DNA of 64,000 bases from Actinomycetota bacterium (GTDB lineage: Bacteria > Actinomycetota > Coriobacteriia > Anaerosomatales > Anaerosomataceae): NCBI GenBank assembly GCA_009668945.1, contig SBEH01000001.1, positions 62,001-126,000 of the forward strand. The letters run 5' to 3'. The translations under genes were made by a program, and so were the position numbers. Shown here piece by piece: positions 16,736 to 26,090 of this stretch. The notes under the pieces were generated by a model. It was not told where the DNA came from. It made no database searches and saw nothing but the letters and a program-made list of their open reading frames with translations. The first letter of the stretch is position 1; each line of letters opens with the position of its first letter.

Positions 16736-18574
16736 TTAGGTCTGCTCCGTCTCAACATCCATGTGGTCGGTCTGTCGTGCCTTGAAGGTCTCGCGCTCGC
16801 GCTGCAATTCGGCGATCTCGCCGAACAGTCGGTCGTACGACTCCGGGTCCTGCTTCGGGTCCAACGCGCGCAGCTCCGCATTCTTGGTGAAGATTAGACG
16901 TCCGAGTGCGAACTCCTTGACCCGGGAGGCAACTTCACGAAACGCGTATTCTACTTGTTCCACTTCCCGGGCGTCCACCAACCACCCCGATAGGCGGTCC
17001 GCGGCTTCTCTATCGGCACGCGCCACCGCCGAGTACAGCCCCTCGTTCACGGCGCCGCCCGATTCCGCTATGAGCTCTATCAGACGCGCCGCGCCCACGT
17101 CGGCGACAGCCCCTTCGCGAAGCAACTCCCGTGCCCTTTCCCGCACGGAAGGGGCGATCGCCGCAAGTCGTACCAGTTCCATCTCGGCCTTCTGCTCCAC
17201 GGACGACGGCTTCACCGGCGCTTCCGTCTTCGCAGCTACCGAAGTGCTTGCGCCGGGCTGCCTACGGGCCGTCGGCACCGCCCGCTGGACCGTCGAGAAG
17301 TCCGTCTGCAGCCGGCCTGCGATGTACCCCATGTAGTCCTTCCCGAGCAGCGACTCACGCACCGGCGTCAGCAACGCCGCCGCGTCCGCCAGCGCGGCGC
17401 TCCTGCCCTCGGGGCGACTAAGATCGTGCGCCTCCAGCCTGCTGTCGATGGCGAACCGCAGCAGCGGTTGCGCGCCGTCGATCAAGGCGAGCGTCTTCTC
17501 GGCGCCTTCGGCAGCCACGTAGTCTGCCGGATCCATCTCGCCGGGGATGAGGGCGACATCGAGCGCCACCTGGCCGCTTCCGGCCTCCGGTGTGATGCTC
17601 CAGTCGAGGAACTCAACGGCTCTTAGCGCCGCGCGACGGCCGGCTTCATCCCCGTCGAACAGGTACACCACGCGCTTGCCGAACCGCCCGAGCAGCTTCA
17701 CGTGGCGTTCGGTGAGCGCGGTGCCGAGGGTCGCCACCGCATTCGTGATGCCCCCCTCCTGGAGCGCGATCACGTCGGTGTACCCCTCCACGACCACTGC
17801 GGTGCCGCTCGCCACGATTTCGTTGCGCGAGCGGTCGAGCGCATACAGGTTGGCCGACTTGTGGAAGACAGGCGTTTCCTGCGAGTTCAGGTACTTCGGC
17901 TCGCCCTTGCCCACCACACGGCCTCCGAACGCGATCGTCCGCCCGTGAAGGTCGGCTATTGGGAACATGATCCGCCCGAAGAAGCGGTCCTTGAGCCCCG
18001 GTCCGTCCGGAAGCGCGAGGTTAGCGTCGACGATCTCATCGCGCGTGAACCCGGCTTCGGCCAGACGCCTCGCCAGCGCGTCGCGCGCGGACGGCGCGAA
18101 CCCGAGCCGCCAGCGCTTGGCCACATCCGAGCCGAATCCTCGTCTCGCGAGGTACTCGCGCGCCTCGTTCGCAGCCTGCGTGCGCGATGACGTCAGCTGC
18201 TGGTGGAAGAACTCGGCGGCGGTCTCGGAGGCGGCAATGAGACGCTCCTTGCGGCCCGCCGGCAGACCCGCGCCACCCTCCTCCACGATGTCGATCCTCG
18301 CGCGCTCGGCGAGGCGCCTGATGGCATCGGGGAAGTCCAGGTTCTCCGCCTGCATCACGAAGCCGAATGCATCTCCGCCCCGGTTGCAGCCGAAGCAGTG
18401 CCAGAGCTGGGTGGCGGGGTCGATCTTGAAACTCGGTGTCTTCTCGCCGTGGAACGGGCAGTTGCCCCAGTACAAGCGCCCCTTCTTCTTGAGGACCACG
18501 GTCTCGGAAACCAGCGACACGAGGTCGGTGGCGTCGCGGACGCGCGCGACGTCCTCGTCGGATATGCGGCCCAC
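16736..18574 (-). CDS. dnaG: DNA primase
   Basis: 612 residues from the GTG at 18572-18574, chosen because AGGAGG precedes it at ideal spacing and the product starts at the conserved GRISDEDVARVRDATDLV; a 23-residue upstream extension is unlikely. Zinc-binding domain: C39, H42, C60, C63 (CX2H-X17-CX2C). The TOPRIM core contains VVVEGYTDVIALQEGGI and YLFDGDEAGRRAALRA. It synthesises RNA primers at the replication fork with DnaB; the C-terminal helicase-binding region is present but divergent. It is followed without a gap by rpoD. Confidence 0.96.
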   Translation of the reverse strand: MGRISDEDVARVRDATDLVSLVSETVVLKKKGRLYWGNCPFHGEKTPSFKIDPATQLWHCFGCNRGGDAFGFVMQAENLDFPDAIRRLAERARIDIVEEGGAGLPAGRKERLIAASETAAEFFHQQLTSSRTQAANEAREYLARRGFGSDVAKRWRLGFAPSARDALARRLAEAGFTRDEIVDANLALPDGPGLKDRFFGRIMFPIADLHGRTIAFGGRVVGKGEPKYLNSQETPVFHKSANLYALDRSRNEIVASGTAVVVEGYTDVIALQEGGITNAVATLGTALTERHVKLLGRFGKRVVYLFDGDEAGRRAALRAVEFLDWSITPEAGSGQVALDVALIPGEMDPADYVAAEGAEKTLALIDGAQPLLRFAIDSRLEAHDLSRPEGRSAALADAAALLTPVRESLLGKDYMGYIAGRLQTDFSTVQRAVPTARRQPGASTSVAAKTEAPVKPSSVEQKAEMELVRLAAIAPSVRERARELLREGAVADVGAARLIELIAESGGAVNEGLYSAVARADREAADRLSGWLVDAREVEQVEYAFREVASRVKEFALGRLIFTKNAELRALDPKQDPESYDRLFGEIAELQRERETFKARQTDHMDVETEQT

Positions 18575-18667
18575 GACACCTCCTCTTTCTGAGCGCCTGC
18601 CGCGGGCCGTCGGCGCCCTCGGGAGACTGACTGTTCTTATCACGCCGAACCCGTGCGGCGGAAGAGG

Positions 18668-19513
18668 CTAGAGGTCCCTGCCGTACCCGCCGATCCCCGC
18701 GTGCGGCGTGTCGAATGCCGCCGGGATCCCGATGAGCGCGAATAGCGCGAGCGGCATCGCGACGATCGCGAACCACGCAAGCTTCTCCCCGCTCCACCTC
18801 AGCGCGAAGCGCGCGTGCAGGTACACGGCGTAGATGATCCAGACGATGAGACTCCACGTCTCGATTGGATCCCAGCCCCAGTACCTGCCCCAGGCCTCGT
18901 TGGCCCAGATGGCGCCCGTCACGATCATGATCCCCCAGAAGAAGAAGCCGACCAGCACGTAGCGCACGGTGAGGTTCTCGAGCGCCTCTTGCGCCGGAAG
19001 CTTCTCCAGGCGCTTCGCCCACGCGCCCGTGCGCGAGCGAGCACGCGCCACGAATGCGATGGCGCAGCCGAAGGAAAGGGCGAACGCACCGAAGGCCATG
19101 TTCGCGAAGGCCACGTGCACGAACAGCCAGAAGCTCGTCAGCTTCGCCGTCATCGCAACCTCGGAGCTCTGCGCGAGCATCGAGCCGCCGAGCAGTAAGA
19201 GCGCGACCGGCATGATGCCGATACCCGCGCTCGCGAGGCGGGGTCTGCGGAATGCCACAAGCACGAACGCAGCCACGGTGCAGAAGACGAGTGCGCCCGC
19301 GACCTCGTAAAAGCCCAGGTAGGGACCATGCCCCACCCGAACCCACCGAAGACCTAGCGAGAGCGTCTGGCATGCCAGCCCGGCGCCCGCAACGGCAACC
19401 GCCCGCGCGGCGAGCTTATCCCTGGCGAAGACCACACCGATCACCGACATCGCCGTGGACGCCGCGTACAGGAGCAGAGCCATCCAGATCGCGATGACTT
19501 CGAGTGTCATCAT
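18668..19513 (-). CDS. ccsA: cytochrome c biogenesis protein CcsA/ResC (system II haem handling)
   Basis: 281 residues with about eight membrane helices. The WWD haem-binding segment is WANEAWGRYWGWDPIETWSL, and flanking histidines (FVHVAF, LHARFA) probably ligate haem. ATG at 19511-19513 overlaps the resB stop as ATGA; a second ATG directly after is better spaced from GAGGAGG and may be the true start. With ResB it forms the synthetase that exports haem and joins it to CXXCH apocytochromes outside the membrane. This implies that the organism makes c-type cytochromes. Confidence 0.93.
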   Translation of the reverse strand: MMTLEVIAIWMALLLYAASTAMSVIGVVFARDKLAARAVAVAGAGLACQTLSLGLRWVRVGHGPYLGFYEVAGALVFCTVAAFVLVAFRRPRLASAGIGIMPVALLLLGGSMLAQSSEVAMTAKLTSFWLFVHVAFANMAFGAFALSFGCAIAFVARARSRTGAWAKRLEKLPAQEALENLTVRYVLVGFFFWGIMIVTGAIWANEAWGRYWGWDPIETWSLIVWIIYAVYLHARFALRWSGEKLAWFAIVAMPLALFALIGIPAAFDTPHAGIGGYGRDL

Positions 19514-20865
19514 GCCTCCTCGGCGCTTGGAGCCTGCAAACCCGCGCGCAGCTCGGCCTCGATCTCGGCCCGGCTCACAGACAGCGTGCGCCAAAGCCTC
19601 AGCCGAGCCAACAGCCGGATCCGCTCCGCCGTTTCGACCGGACTCGCCACCAGCAGCATCTGCTCGGCAAGCGTGGTCACGCCCAGACCCACGACGGCAA
19701 GCGCGAGAACCAGGTAGAGCACGGGAATCGAGGGGTCATCGACCAGCTGCAGCCGCGCGTAGTACCCGACATCGAGGAGACGCAGAGTGCCGCCCACGGG
19801 AAGAGCGACGGTCTCGCCAGGGCGCACCTCCTCATCGAAGGCCGTGCCACCGGACGCGTTCTCGACCTTGATGCGCGCGCGAGGCGCCTCCGGCAGGCGC
19901 GCGAGGTAGCCGCCGCCTTCGGCGGGATCGAGCGGCACCGAGACGAGCATGCGGTACTCGGTCTCGCCGTTCGCGTCCTCGAGCACGAGAGCCGACATCG
20001 GAGCCGTGCCGCCCTCGGCGCTGCCCGAGAAATCGACCAGCTGGCGGACGCGCTTGGTCTCCGTACCCGATGCATCGGTCAGCTCGACCGTCGTCGCAAG
20101 CCCGTAGTCGGCTGGATAGACCGCTAGCGAGCCGGTCTTGAGCGTCTTGTTGGGATACACGAGTTGCGACGCGATGACTTCGCCGTCGGCGTCCAGTACG
20201 CTCACTGTCGGCGTCGGACCGCGGTCCACGCCTCCGGCGGAGCAGTTCACGTCGAACTCGTCGACGCGTATCTGGCGCGTGACATCCCCCCAGTCCCGCA
20301 AAGGGCCCTGGTCCAGGACGCCGTACGATGACGGCTGGTCCGGGGCGGTCTGCCCCACCGCAAGACCCATCTGCCCTGAGGAGCGGACAAGTCCGCCAAG
20401 CGGGATGACGACTATCGCCGCCACGAGCGCCCAGTGGAAGACCGGACTCCCCCATACCGACCAGGCAGGCGATGCGGCGCACACGCACGTGCCGTCACGG
20501 CGTGCTGCCAGACCCGCTCGCGCCAGAGCAGCCTCAGCGATATCCAGGACGGCGGCTGTATCCAGGGAGGGATCGCACTCGATCGCGAAGTCCCACTGCG
20601 CCTCGCCTGCGTCGGGCAGGAGCTCGCGGACTCGCTTCAGCATCCCAGCGCGTCTGACGGCCACCCGCGTACGCTGCCACGCGCAAACGCCGGTGCTGAC
20701 CGCGAGCATTGAGACCAGCACGAGGAAGGGCGGCGATGTGAAGGCGTGTTGCGCTCCCACGATGCTTGCCAGCGCCGCCCAGGCTCCGAACGCCGCGAGC
20801 AGCAGCGTCGCCAACCTCGGCGACGCCAGTAGGCCCGTGCACCTCTTGAGGAATCCGGCGGTCAC
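19510..20865 (-). CDS. resB: cytochrome c biogenesis protein ResB
   Basis: About 451 residues from a GTG at 20863-20865 in a GTGA overlap with the upstream stop, with GAGG at proper spacing; the longer frame upstream only mirrors the neighbouring gene. ResB features: two N-terminal helices (LATLLLAAFGAWAALASIVG; FLVLVSMLAVSTGVCAW), a third near SPVFHWALVAAIVVIPLGGL, a long extracytoplasmic domain beginning GQTAPDQPSSYG, and a last helix VLYLVLALAVVGLG. It partners CcsA in system II cytochrome c maturation. It is divergent, and the conserved HFS-type histidine region is read as VFHWAL. Confidence 0.87.
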   Translation of the reverse strand: MTAGFLKRCTGLLASPRLATLLLAAFGAWAALASIVGAQHAFTSPPFLVLVSMLAVSTGVCAWQRTRVAVRRAGMLKRVRELLPDAGEAQWDFAIECDPSLDTAAVLDIAEAALARAGLAARRDGTCVCAASPAWSVWGSPVFHWALVAAIVVIPLGGLVRSSGQMGLAVGQTAPDQPSSYGVLDQGPLRDWGDVTRQIRVDEFDVNCSAGGVDRGPTPTVSVLDADGEVIASQLVYPNKTLKTGSLAVYPADYGLATTVELTDASGTETKRVRQLVDFSGSAEGGTAPMSALVLEDANGETEYRMLVSVPLDPAEGGGYLARLPEAPRARIKVENASGGTAFDEEVRPGETVALPVGGTLRLLDVGYYARLQLVDDPSIPVLYLVLALAVVGLGVTTLAEQMLLVASPVETAERIRLLARLRLWRTLSVSRAEIEAELRAGLQAPSAEEA

Positions 20866-21503
20866 TTGACCTCGCCGAGCGCCCTGGCTTGGATGTCGTC
20901 GACCACCCAGGTGTTGTCGCCGGTCCTCACGACCGTGTAGGTCGTCTCGTAGCTCGCCTCGTACGGCCCGCCGAGCACCTCGCCTGCCTCGGTGATGGAG
21001 ATATAGCGATACGTCCACTTCTCGGTTGCCGGCAGGTACACCATCTCGCCCTCGGCGATAGATTCCCCGAAGCCGATCGACTGAAGACGCTGATCGAGCA
21101 GACGCCCCTGCTGGATGTTGTACTGCACGTACGAGTCGACGTGCACTTCCTGGTTCGGGCCCATGGTGTCCCGTGCGACCTGCGACTGGCCGATCCGGTA
21201 GGCGAACGACGACCAGTCGAGGTACGACATCACCGCCGACTCCGGACTGGAGAGGTCGGGTGCGGCCGGCTCGCTTGCGAGGGCCTCATCCGTCACGTTG
21301 ACGTCGACCGCAAGGCCCGCCATCCGAGTGCCGGTGGGACCAGTAGTCTCACCGGCCGAACTGTCGTCGCCTGCGTCTTGACGATTCGCTATCGCGATTC
21401 CAGCCAATGCGACGGCCATTGCCAGGACGGCGTACAGGGCGATCCGGGCCGCTCTCGACCGGCCGGGCCCCTTCTCGGTGAGGTCCTCAGAGGCGTCCGT
21501 CAT
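20862..21503 (-). CDS. membrane-anchored protein of unknown function upstream of resB-ccsA
   Basis: 213 residues, ATG with GGAGAAGGG upstream. A charged N-terminus of 20 residues, one helix (about 21-39, ALYAVLAMAVALAGIAIA), a linker, and an extracytoplasmic domain from about 80 to the end. SPESAVMSYLDWSSFAYRIGQ and the ending TVVRTGDNTWVVDDIQARAL resemble NTF2-like export domains in outline, but I cannot assign a family. It is coupled to resB by a 4-base overlap, so a role in cytochrome c maturation or delivery is a reasonable inference only. Confidence 0.75.
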   Translation of the reverse strand: MTDASEDLTEKGPGRSRAARIALYAVLAMAVALAGIAIANRQDAGDDSSAGETTGPTGTRMAGLAVDVNVTDEALASEPAAPDLSSPESAVMSYLDWSSFAYRIGQSQVARDTMGPNQEVHVDSYVQYNIQQGRLLDQRLQSIGFGESIAEGEMVYLPATEKWTYRYISITEAGEVLGGPYEASYETTYTVVRTGDNTWVVDDIQARALGEVK

Positions 21504-21559
21504 GCCAACCCTTCTCCGGGCACGCGGTGCCAGCTCGACACCCCATGCATGGCCGTCCT

Positions 21560-21588
21560 AGTACACCACGGGCACAGAACCCCCGCAA
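21560..21588 (-). promoter_or_regulatory. candidate promoter of the unknown-resB-ccsA operon
   Basis: Minus strand TTGCGG (21583-21588), 17-base spacer, TGTACT (21560-21565), about 60 bases before the first ATG. It lies downstream of the hppA terminator, so it would give the operon its own start. Confidence 0.5.
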
Positions 21589-21656
21589 TCTGGACAGCCG
21601 CTCCGCGGGGGCGGGCACGGACGGTTCCTGCCCGCATGGTCGCGGACAAAACGAAA

Positions 21657-21688
21657 GCTCCCGGGCACCATCTCCGGTGCCCGGGAGC
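21657..21688 (-). terminator. intrinsic terminator of hppA
   Basis: Perfect 13-bp stem GGTGCCCGGGAGC pattern with a 6-base loop, 24 bases after the hppA stop. On the minus strand it is followed by a T-rich run (TTTCGTTTTGT). This is the clearest intrinsic terminator in the window. Confidence 0.9.
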
Positions 21689-21711
21689 ATCGTGGAACAC
21701 GTGCGACTCCG

Positions 21712-23832
21712 CTACCTGGTGAACAGCGGAGCGAAGACCACTGCGATGACCGACATGACCTTGATCAGGATGTTCATCGAAGGACCGGCTGTGTCCTTGA
21801 ACGGATCGCCCACCGTATCGCCCACAACGGCCGCCTTGTGCGCGTCGGAGCCCTTGCCGCCGAACACGCCACCCTCGACGTACTTCTTGGCGTTGTCCCA
21901 CGCACCACCGGCATTCGCCATGAAGATGGCCATCAGGAAGCCTACGACCAGCACGCCGGCGAGGAAACCTCCAAGTGCTGCCTTGCTCCATAGGCCGACG
22001 AGGATCGGAAGTGCGCTTGCCAGCGACGCCGGCAGGACCATCTCCTTGAGTGCCGCACTCGTAGCGATATCGACGCACTTGCCGTACTCACCTTCGACGC
22101 CTTCGACGCCTTCACGCAACCCCGTGATCTCACGGAACTGACGGCGGACTTCCTCGATCATGGCCTGGGCAGCGCGGCCGACGGCGTTGATGGCCATCGA
22201 CGAGAACAGGAACGGGAACATCCCGCCCAGGAACAGGCCGATGATGACCTTGTTGTCGAGGATGTCGATCTTGGTAAGGCCCACCTTCTCGGCGTAGAGA
22301 GCGAAGTACGCGAGTGCGGTCACGGCGGCCGAAGCGATGGCGAAGCCCTTCGCGATGGCGGCGGTGGTGTTGCCGACTGAGTCCAGCGAGTCGGTGATCT
22401 CACGGACCTCGGGTCCCTGATGGCTCATCTCGGAGATGCCGCCGGCGTTGTCGGCGATGGGACCGTAGGCGTCAACGGCCACAACGACACCGGTGGTGGC
22501 TAGCATGCCGATCGCAGATAGGCCGACAGCGAAGATGCCGCCGCCGTTGGCCATCGCCCAGTCACCCGCAACGAAGCTGACACCCATGGCCACCACGAGA
22601 AACACGATCGACGCGGCCGTGGACTGCATGCCGGTCGCAAGACCCGACAGGATGACGGTAGCCGGACCGGTGGTGCCGGACTCGGCGATCTTCTTGACGG
22701 CCTTGTACGCATCGGAAGTGTAGATCTCCGAGGCCTGGCCGATGGCCATACCCGCGGCGAGGCCGATGAAGATGGCGATGAAGAAACCAAGCGGGTTGCT
22801 GACGGTCATCTCACCGAAGACCGTGCCCTTGGGCACGAGCCACATGACGAGCGGGTAGCACGCAGCAAGCGTCAGGATGGCTGCGCCGTAGGTGCCGAAG
22901 TTCAGCGCGCGACCGGCGTTGCCACCCTCCTTGCCACGCACGAACGTGGTGGCGATGGCCGAGCAGATCATCCCTACGGCAGCGATGAGCACGGGCAGCA
23001 GCGCACCGCGGAAGCCGAGGTACAGCGCACCGAGAGCGAGCGGGGCCACGATGGCACCGACGTAGCTCTCGTAGAGGTCAGCGCCCATGCCGGCCACGTC
23101 GCCGACGTTGTCGCCGACGTTGTCAGCGATGACGGCAGGGTTGCGGGGGTCGTCCTCGGGTATCCCAGCCTCGACCTTGCCGACGAGGTCGGCGCCCACG
23201 TCTGCGGCCTTCGTGTAGATGCCGCCGCCGACGCGCGCGAACAACGCGATCGTCGATGCGCCGAGCCCGAAGCCGGGGATGACGTCCGAGAAGACCGTCA
23301 TGGCCGGGATGGACAGGCCGAAGATGCTCCAGGTAGCGCCGTCGACGATGTCCAGACCGGAGACCAAACCCGTCGCGAACAGGAAGATGAGGAAGCACAG
23401 CGACACGCCGAGCAGACCGAGACCTGCCACGGTCAGGCCCATGACCGCGCCACCGCGGAACGCGACCTCAAGAGCCTTGGGGAGACTCCTCGTAGCGGCC
23501 TGCGTTGTGCGAGCGTTCGCGCGCGTCGCGATGGTCATGCCGATGAAGCCGGCCGAAGCCGAGAAAACGGCACCCACCAGGTACGCGATGCCCATCACGA
23601 TGCCACCGCTCGCCTGCAGGAATACCGCCATCGCGATGGCGATCACGACCAGAACGACCGCAACGGTCCGGTATTCACGGGTGAGGAACGCGAGGGCGCC
23701 CTGCTGGATGTGCTTGGAGATCTTCTGCATGAGCTCCGAACCAGGATCTTGCTTCAAGACCCAGAACGCGTAGTAGGCGGCGGTGCCCAGTCCGATCAGT
23801 GCCGCCGCAATCGCAAGAAGTACGTAGAGCAT
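21712..23832 (-). CDS. hppA: membrane-bound, ion-pumping pyrophosphatase
   Basis: 706 residues from the ATG at 23830-23832 (GAGAGGAGAGGG just upstream); the longer open frame upstream only mirrors the acyltransferase gene. About 16 helices. The acidic PPi/Mg sites are DVGADLVGKVEAGIPEDDPR and IADNVGDNVGDVAGMGADL, with further Asp in the C-terminal DTVGDPFKDTAGPS block. The K+ determinant region reads GNTTAAIAKG; Ala rather than Lys there marks the K+-dependent subfamily. The pump couples PPi hydrolysis to H+ (or Na+) export; the ion cannot be decided by eye. It may conserve energy from PPi made in biosynthesis and link to the PPi-dependent PPDK nearby. Confidence 0.96.
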   Translation of the reverse strand: MLYVLLAIAAALIGLGTAAYYAFWVLKQDPGSELMQKISKHIQQGALAFLTREYRTVAVVLVVIAIAMAVFLQASGGIVMGIAYLVGAVFSASAGFIGMTIATRANARTTQAATRSLPKALEVAFRGGAVMGLTVAGLGLLGVSLCFLIFLFATGLVSGLDIVDGATWSIFGLSIPAMTVFSDVIPGFGLGASTIALFARVGGGIYTKAADVGADLVGKVEAGIPEDDPRNPAVIADNVGDNVGDVAGMGADLYESYVGAIVAPLALGALYLGFRGALLPVLIAAVGMICSAIATTFVRGKEGGNAGRALNFGTYGAAILTLAACYPLVMWLVPKGTVFGEMTVSNPLGFFIAIFIGLAAGMAIGQASEIYTSDAYKAVKKIAESGTTGPATVILSGLATGMQSTAASIVFLVVAMGVSFVAGDWAMANGGGIFAVGLSAIGMLATTGVVVAVDAYGPIADNAGGISEMSHQGPEVREITDSLDSVGNTTAAIAKGFAIASAAVTALAYFALYAEKVGLTKIDILDNKVIIGLFLGGMFPFLFSSMAINAVGRAAQAMIEEVRRQFREITGLREGVEGVEGEYGKCVDIATSAALKEMVLPASLASALPILVGLWSKAALGGFLAGVLVVGFLMAIFMANAGGAWDNAKKYVEGGVFGGKGSDAHKAAVVGDTVGDPFKDTAGPSMNILIKVMSVIAVVFAPLFTR

Positions 23833-23933
23833 GCACCCTCTCCTCTCTTGCGCCCCCCCTGTGCGGGCAACCGGAGCCACCCGGGGCGAAACGTGGGTCC
23901 GACCGACCACGAGACCGGCCGAACAATGCGCCA

Positions 23934-23962
23934 ATGGTAGCCGACATGAGTTTGGGCGGCAA
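23934..23962 (-). promoter_or_regulatory. candidate promoter of hppA
   Basis: Minus strand TTGCCG (23957-23962), 17-base spacer, TACCAT (23934-23939), about 100 bases before the hppA start and after the stop of the acyltransferase gene. The leader of about 90 bases is GC-rich with no recognised riboswitch. Confidence 0.5.
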
Positions 23963-23983
23963 CAAGCCCGAAATGAGCACGAA

Positions 23984-24985
23984 TCAGACGACGAATCGTC
24001 CCAATCGGAGCTTGCGAAGACGCTCGACGAGCGGCACACCGACCGCGGCTGTGAGCACGGTGGCGAGGAGGGCGGCCCACATCCCGCCTGTCCCGTGGGC
24101 AACCAGGACGACCGGGCCGACCAGGAGCGGGTGAAGTATGTAGATGCCGAGCGATGCCTGCCCGATGCGGGCACCGGTGCGTGCGAGCGGGATCTCGCTT
24201 CCCTTCGAGTCCCCCGTGGCGAGCAGAAGCGCTGCGCATCCGCCGAACAGTCCGATGCCGTATGGCAGCCACATGAGCCAACGCAACTCGGGGTTGACCG
24301 CGCGATCCAGCGTGACGACGCCACCTGCGATCATCGTCACCGCGACCGTTGCGATGAGCGACGATCTCGTCACCCTGGGGCGGCCATCGCGCGAGACCCT
24401 GAGTCCGAACCACAACGCGCTCACGTACAGCGGCGCCACCGCCCAGAAGGTGCCGTTACCCAGGTCGAGTGGCGAGGTGTTCGATCCGAAGGATGCGGCG
24501 GCGAGCGCGGCGTAGGCCATCAGGCCGACGATACCGGGCCACCAGGAAGTGGTCCGTGTATCCAGCACGGCACAGATCGCGGTAGCGGCGAAGAGAACCG
24601 GCAGGAACCACAGGGGGCCGCCGCCGAGCATGATTTCCGTCGCCCACGGCCCCGGCCGGAACTCCATCGGCAGAGGGCCTCCACCGACAAGGCCCCAGAG
24701 CAGGGGTGCTACCGCGTAGACAGGCGCCCATATCGCCCAGGGGACGAGCAGCTGACCCGCGCGCTTTCGAATGAGCGCTTGCTCATCACTCGGCGGGTGC
24801 AAGCCCTGCACATAACCGGCAACTGCCGAGAACGCCGCTACCGAGCCGAACGCGATGCCGTAGGCGAATGCGCTCAGGCGATCGCCGGCACGCATGGGCC
24901 AGAGCAGCGCGTGGTTGAAAACCACGAGCAGGATGCAGGCGCCCTTGAGGACGTCGAGCCCCATTCGGCGGGCCACTGCGTTCAC
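23984..24985 (-). CDS. acyltransferase family 3 membrane protein
   Basis: About 333 residues with ten or so hydrophobic segments. The start RRMGLDVLKGACILLVVFNHAL is the characteristic first helix of the acyltransferase-3 family (RxxxxDxLKG...H), with the essential His in VFNHAL. The end LGIYILHPLLVGPVVLVAHG is the typical late helix. These proteins move acyl groups, often acetyl, to sugars or other envelope molecules across the membrane. The GTG at 24983-24985 overlaps the dgt stop; a GTG 12 bases downstream has a better spaced GGGAG and may be the real start. Target molecule unknown. Confidence 0.85.
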   Translation of the reverse strand: MNAVARRMGLDVLKGACILLVVFNHALLWPMRAGDRLSAFAYGIAFGSVAAFSAVAGYVQGLHPPSDEQALIRKRAGQLLVPWAIWAPVYAVAPLLWGLVGGGPLPMEFRPGPWATEIMLGGGPLWFLPVLFAATAICAVLDTRTTSWWPGIVGLMAYAALAAASFGSNTSPLDLGNGTFWAVAPLYVSALWFGLRVSRDGRPRVTRSSLIATVAVTMIAGGVVTLDRAVNPELRWLMWLPYGIGLFGGCAALLLATGDSKGSEIPLARTGARIGQASLGIYILHPLLVGPVVLVAHGTGGMWAALLATVLTAAVGVPLVERLRKLRLGRFVV

Positions 24986-26022
24986 TCCCGCCAGGTACCG
25001 GACTGCGTGAGGCTCTCGTACGTGCGGATCGCAAACCGATCGGTCATGCCGGAGACGTAGTCGGCCACGGCCTGGGCCGGGTGGACGCCGGATTTCGGAC
25101 GCTCGTCCGGCGGCAGGTCCTCCGGGTGAGCCATGTAGTGCTCGAAGAGCTTCGTCACCACGGCCCTCGCCTCGGGCTCGTCGGACTTCGCGTGAGGCGA
25201 CAGATAGACGTTGTCGAAGAGGAACGAGCGCAGATCCATCATCGCCTTGTGGATGTGCTTGTCCATCGTGACCTCGGGAGAGACGGCCGTGGTCTCGATA
25301 AGGCTGGTGACCATCGTAGTGATCCGCTCGTTGGCGGTGTGGCCGAGTATCCGAATCGGCGGACCAGGAAGGTCGTCTTCGGTGAGCACGCCGGCGCGCA
25401 GCGCATCGTCGATGTCGTGGTTGACGTATGCGACACGATCGCACACGGCGACTATCTGGCCTTCGAGTGTCTCGGCGCGCGTCCTGCCCGTGTGATGTAG
25501 GATGCCGTCCCGCACCTCCCAGGTGAGGTTGAGCCCCTTACCCTCGTACTCCAGTGACTCCACGATCCGTAGGCTCTGCACGTTGTGCTTGTAGCCGGCC
25601 GGAGCGTTCGGGTCTGTCTCGTGCAGGCGCTTCAGCGCCTCATGGAGCGCATCCTCGCCTGTGTGCCCGAACGGCGTGTGCCCGAGATCGTGCCCGAGGG
25701 CGATCGCCTCCGTGAGGTCCTCGTTCAGCCGTAGCGCGCGGGCGACGCTCCGCGCGATCTGGGAGACCTCGAGCGTGTGCGTGAGGCGGGTGCGGTAGTG
25801 ATCGCCCTCCGGCGCCAGGAACACCTGCGTCTTGTGGGAGAGCCGCCGGAACGCCTTGGAGTGCAGAATCCGGTCCCGGTCGCGCTGGAAGTCGGTGCGG
25901 AAGCGATCGGGGATTCCTGGTCGCTCTCGGCCCTTCGTCCTCGAAGAGAGCGCCGCGCGCGGCGACAGCCGCTCGGCCTCGGCGGCCTCGTACTCCTCCC
26001 GCGTGCAGATCTCCCCGGCCAC
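24982..26022 (-). CDS. dgt: deoxyguanosinetriphosphate triphosphohydrolase-like protein (dGTPase)
   Basis: 346 residues, GTG start with GGGAGG about 10 bases before. HD-domain signature: FRRLSHKTQVF, then RLTHTLEVSQIARSVARAL and LGHDLGHTPFGHTGEDAL, with the metal-binding His/Asp residues, and AYVNHDIDDALRAG later. It cleaves dNTPs to deoxynucleoside and triphosphate, or acts as a general dNTPase. It lies between ppdK and the acyltransferase gene on the same strand. In many actinomycetes dgt neighbours dnaG, which here is only a few kilobases away. Confidence 0.93.
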   Translation of the reverse strand: MAGEICTREEYEAAEAERLSPRAALSSRTKGRERPGIPDRFRTDFQRDRDRILHSKAFRRLSHKTQVFLAPEGDHYRTRLTHTLEVSQIARSVARALRLNEDLTEAIALGHDLGHTPFGHTGEDALHEALKRLHETDPNAPAGYKHNVQSLRIVESLEYEGKGLNLTWEVRDGILHHTGRTRAETLEGQIVAVCDRVAYVNHDIDDALRAGVLTEDDLPGPPIRILGHTANERITTMVTSLIETTAVSPEVTMDKHIHKAMMDLRSFLFDNVYLSPHAKSDEPEARAVVTKLFEHYMAHPEDLPPDERPKSGVHPAQAVADYVSGMTDRFAIRTYESLTQSGTWRE

Positions 26023-26090
26023 TGAAGGCGCGCCTCCCGAGTCGAGAACCGGCGAGGGTGCCGGGTCGTACCAGTGCCCTCGCGCAGTGT

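Noticed and set aside
18036-19373. 445-codon minus-strand frame across the dnaG-ccsA junction
   Set aside because: Out-of-frame shadow of both genes with Arg-rich composition.
24985-25444. Long N-terminal extension of the acyltransferase-3 frame
   Set aside because: It only reads dgt in another frame; the family N-terminus begins at the GTG overlap with the dgt stop.
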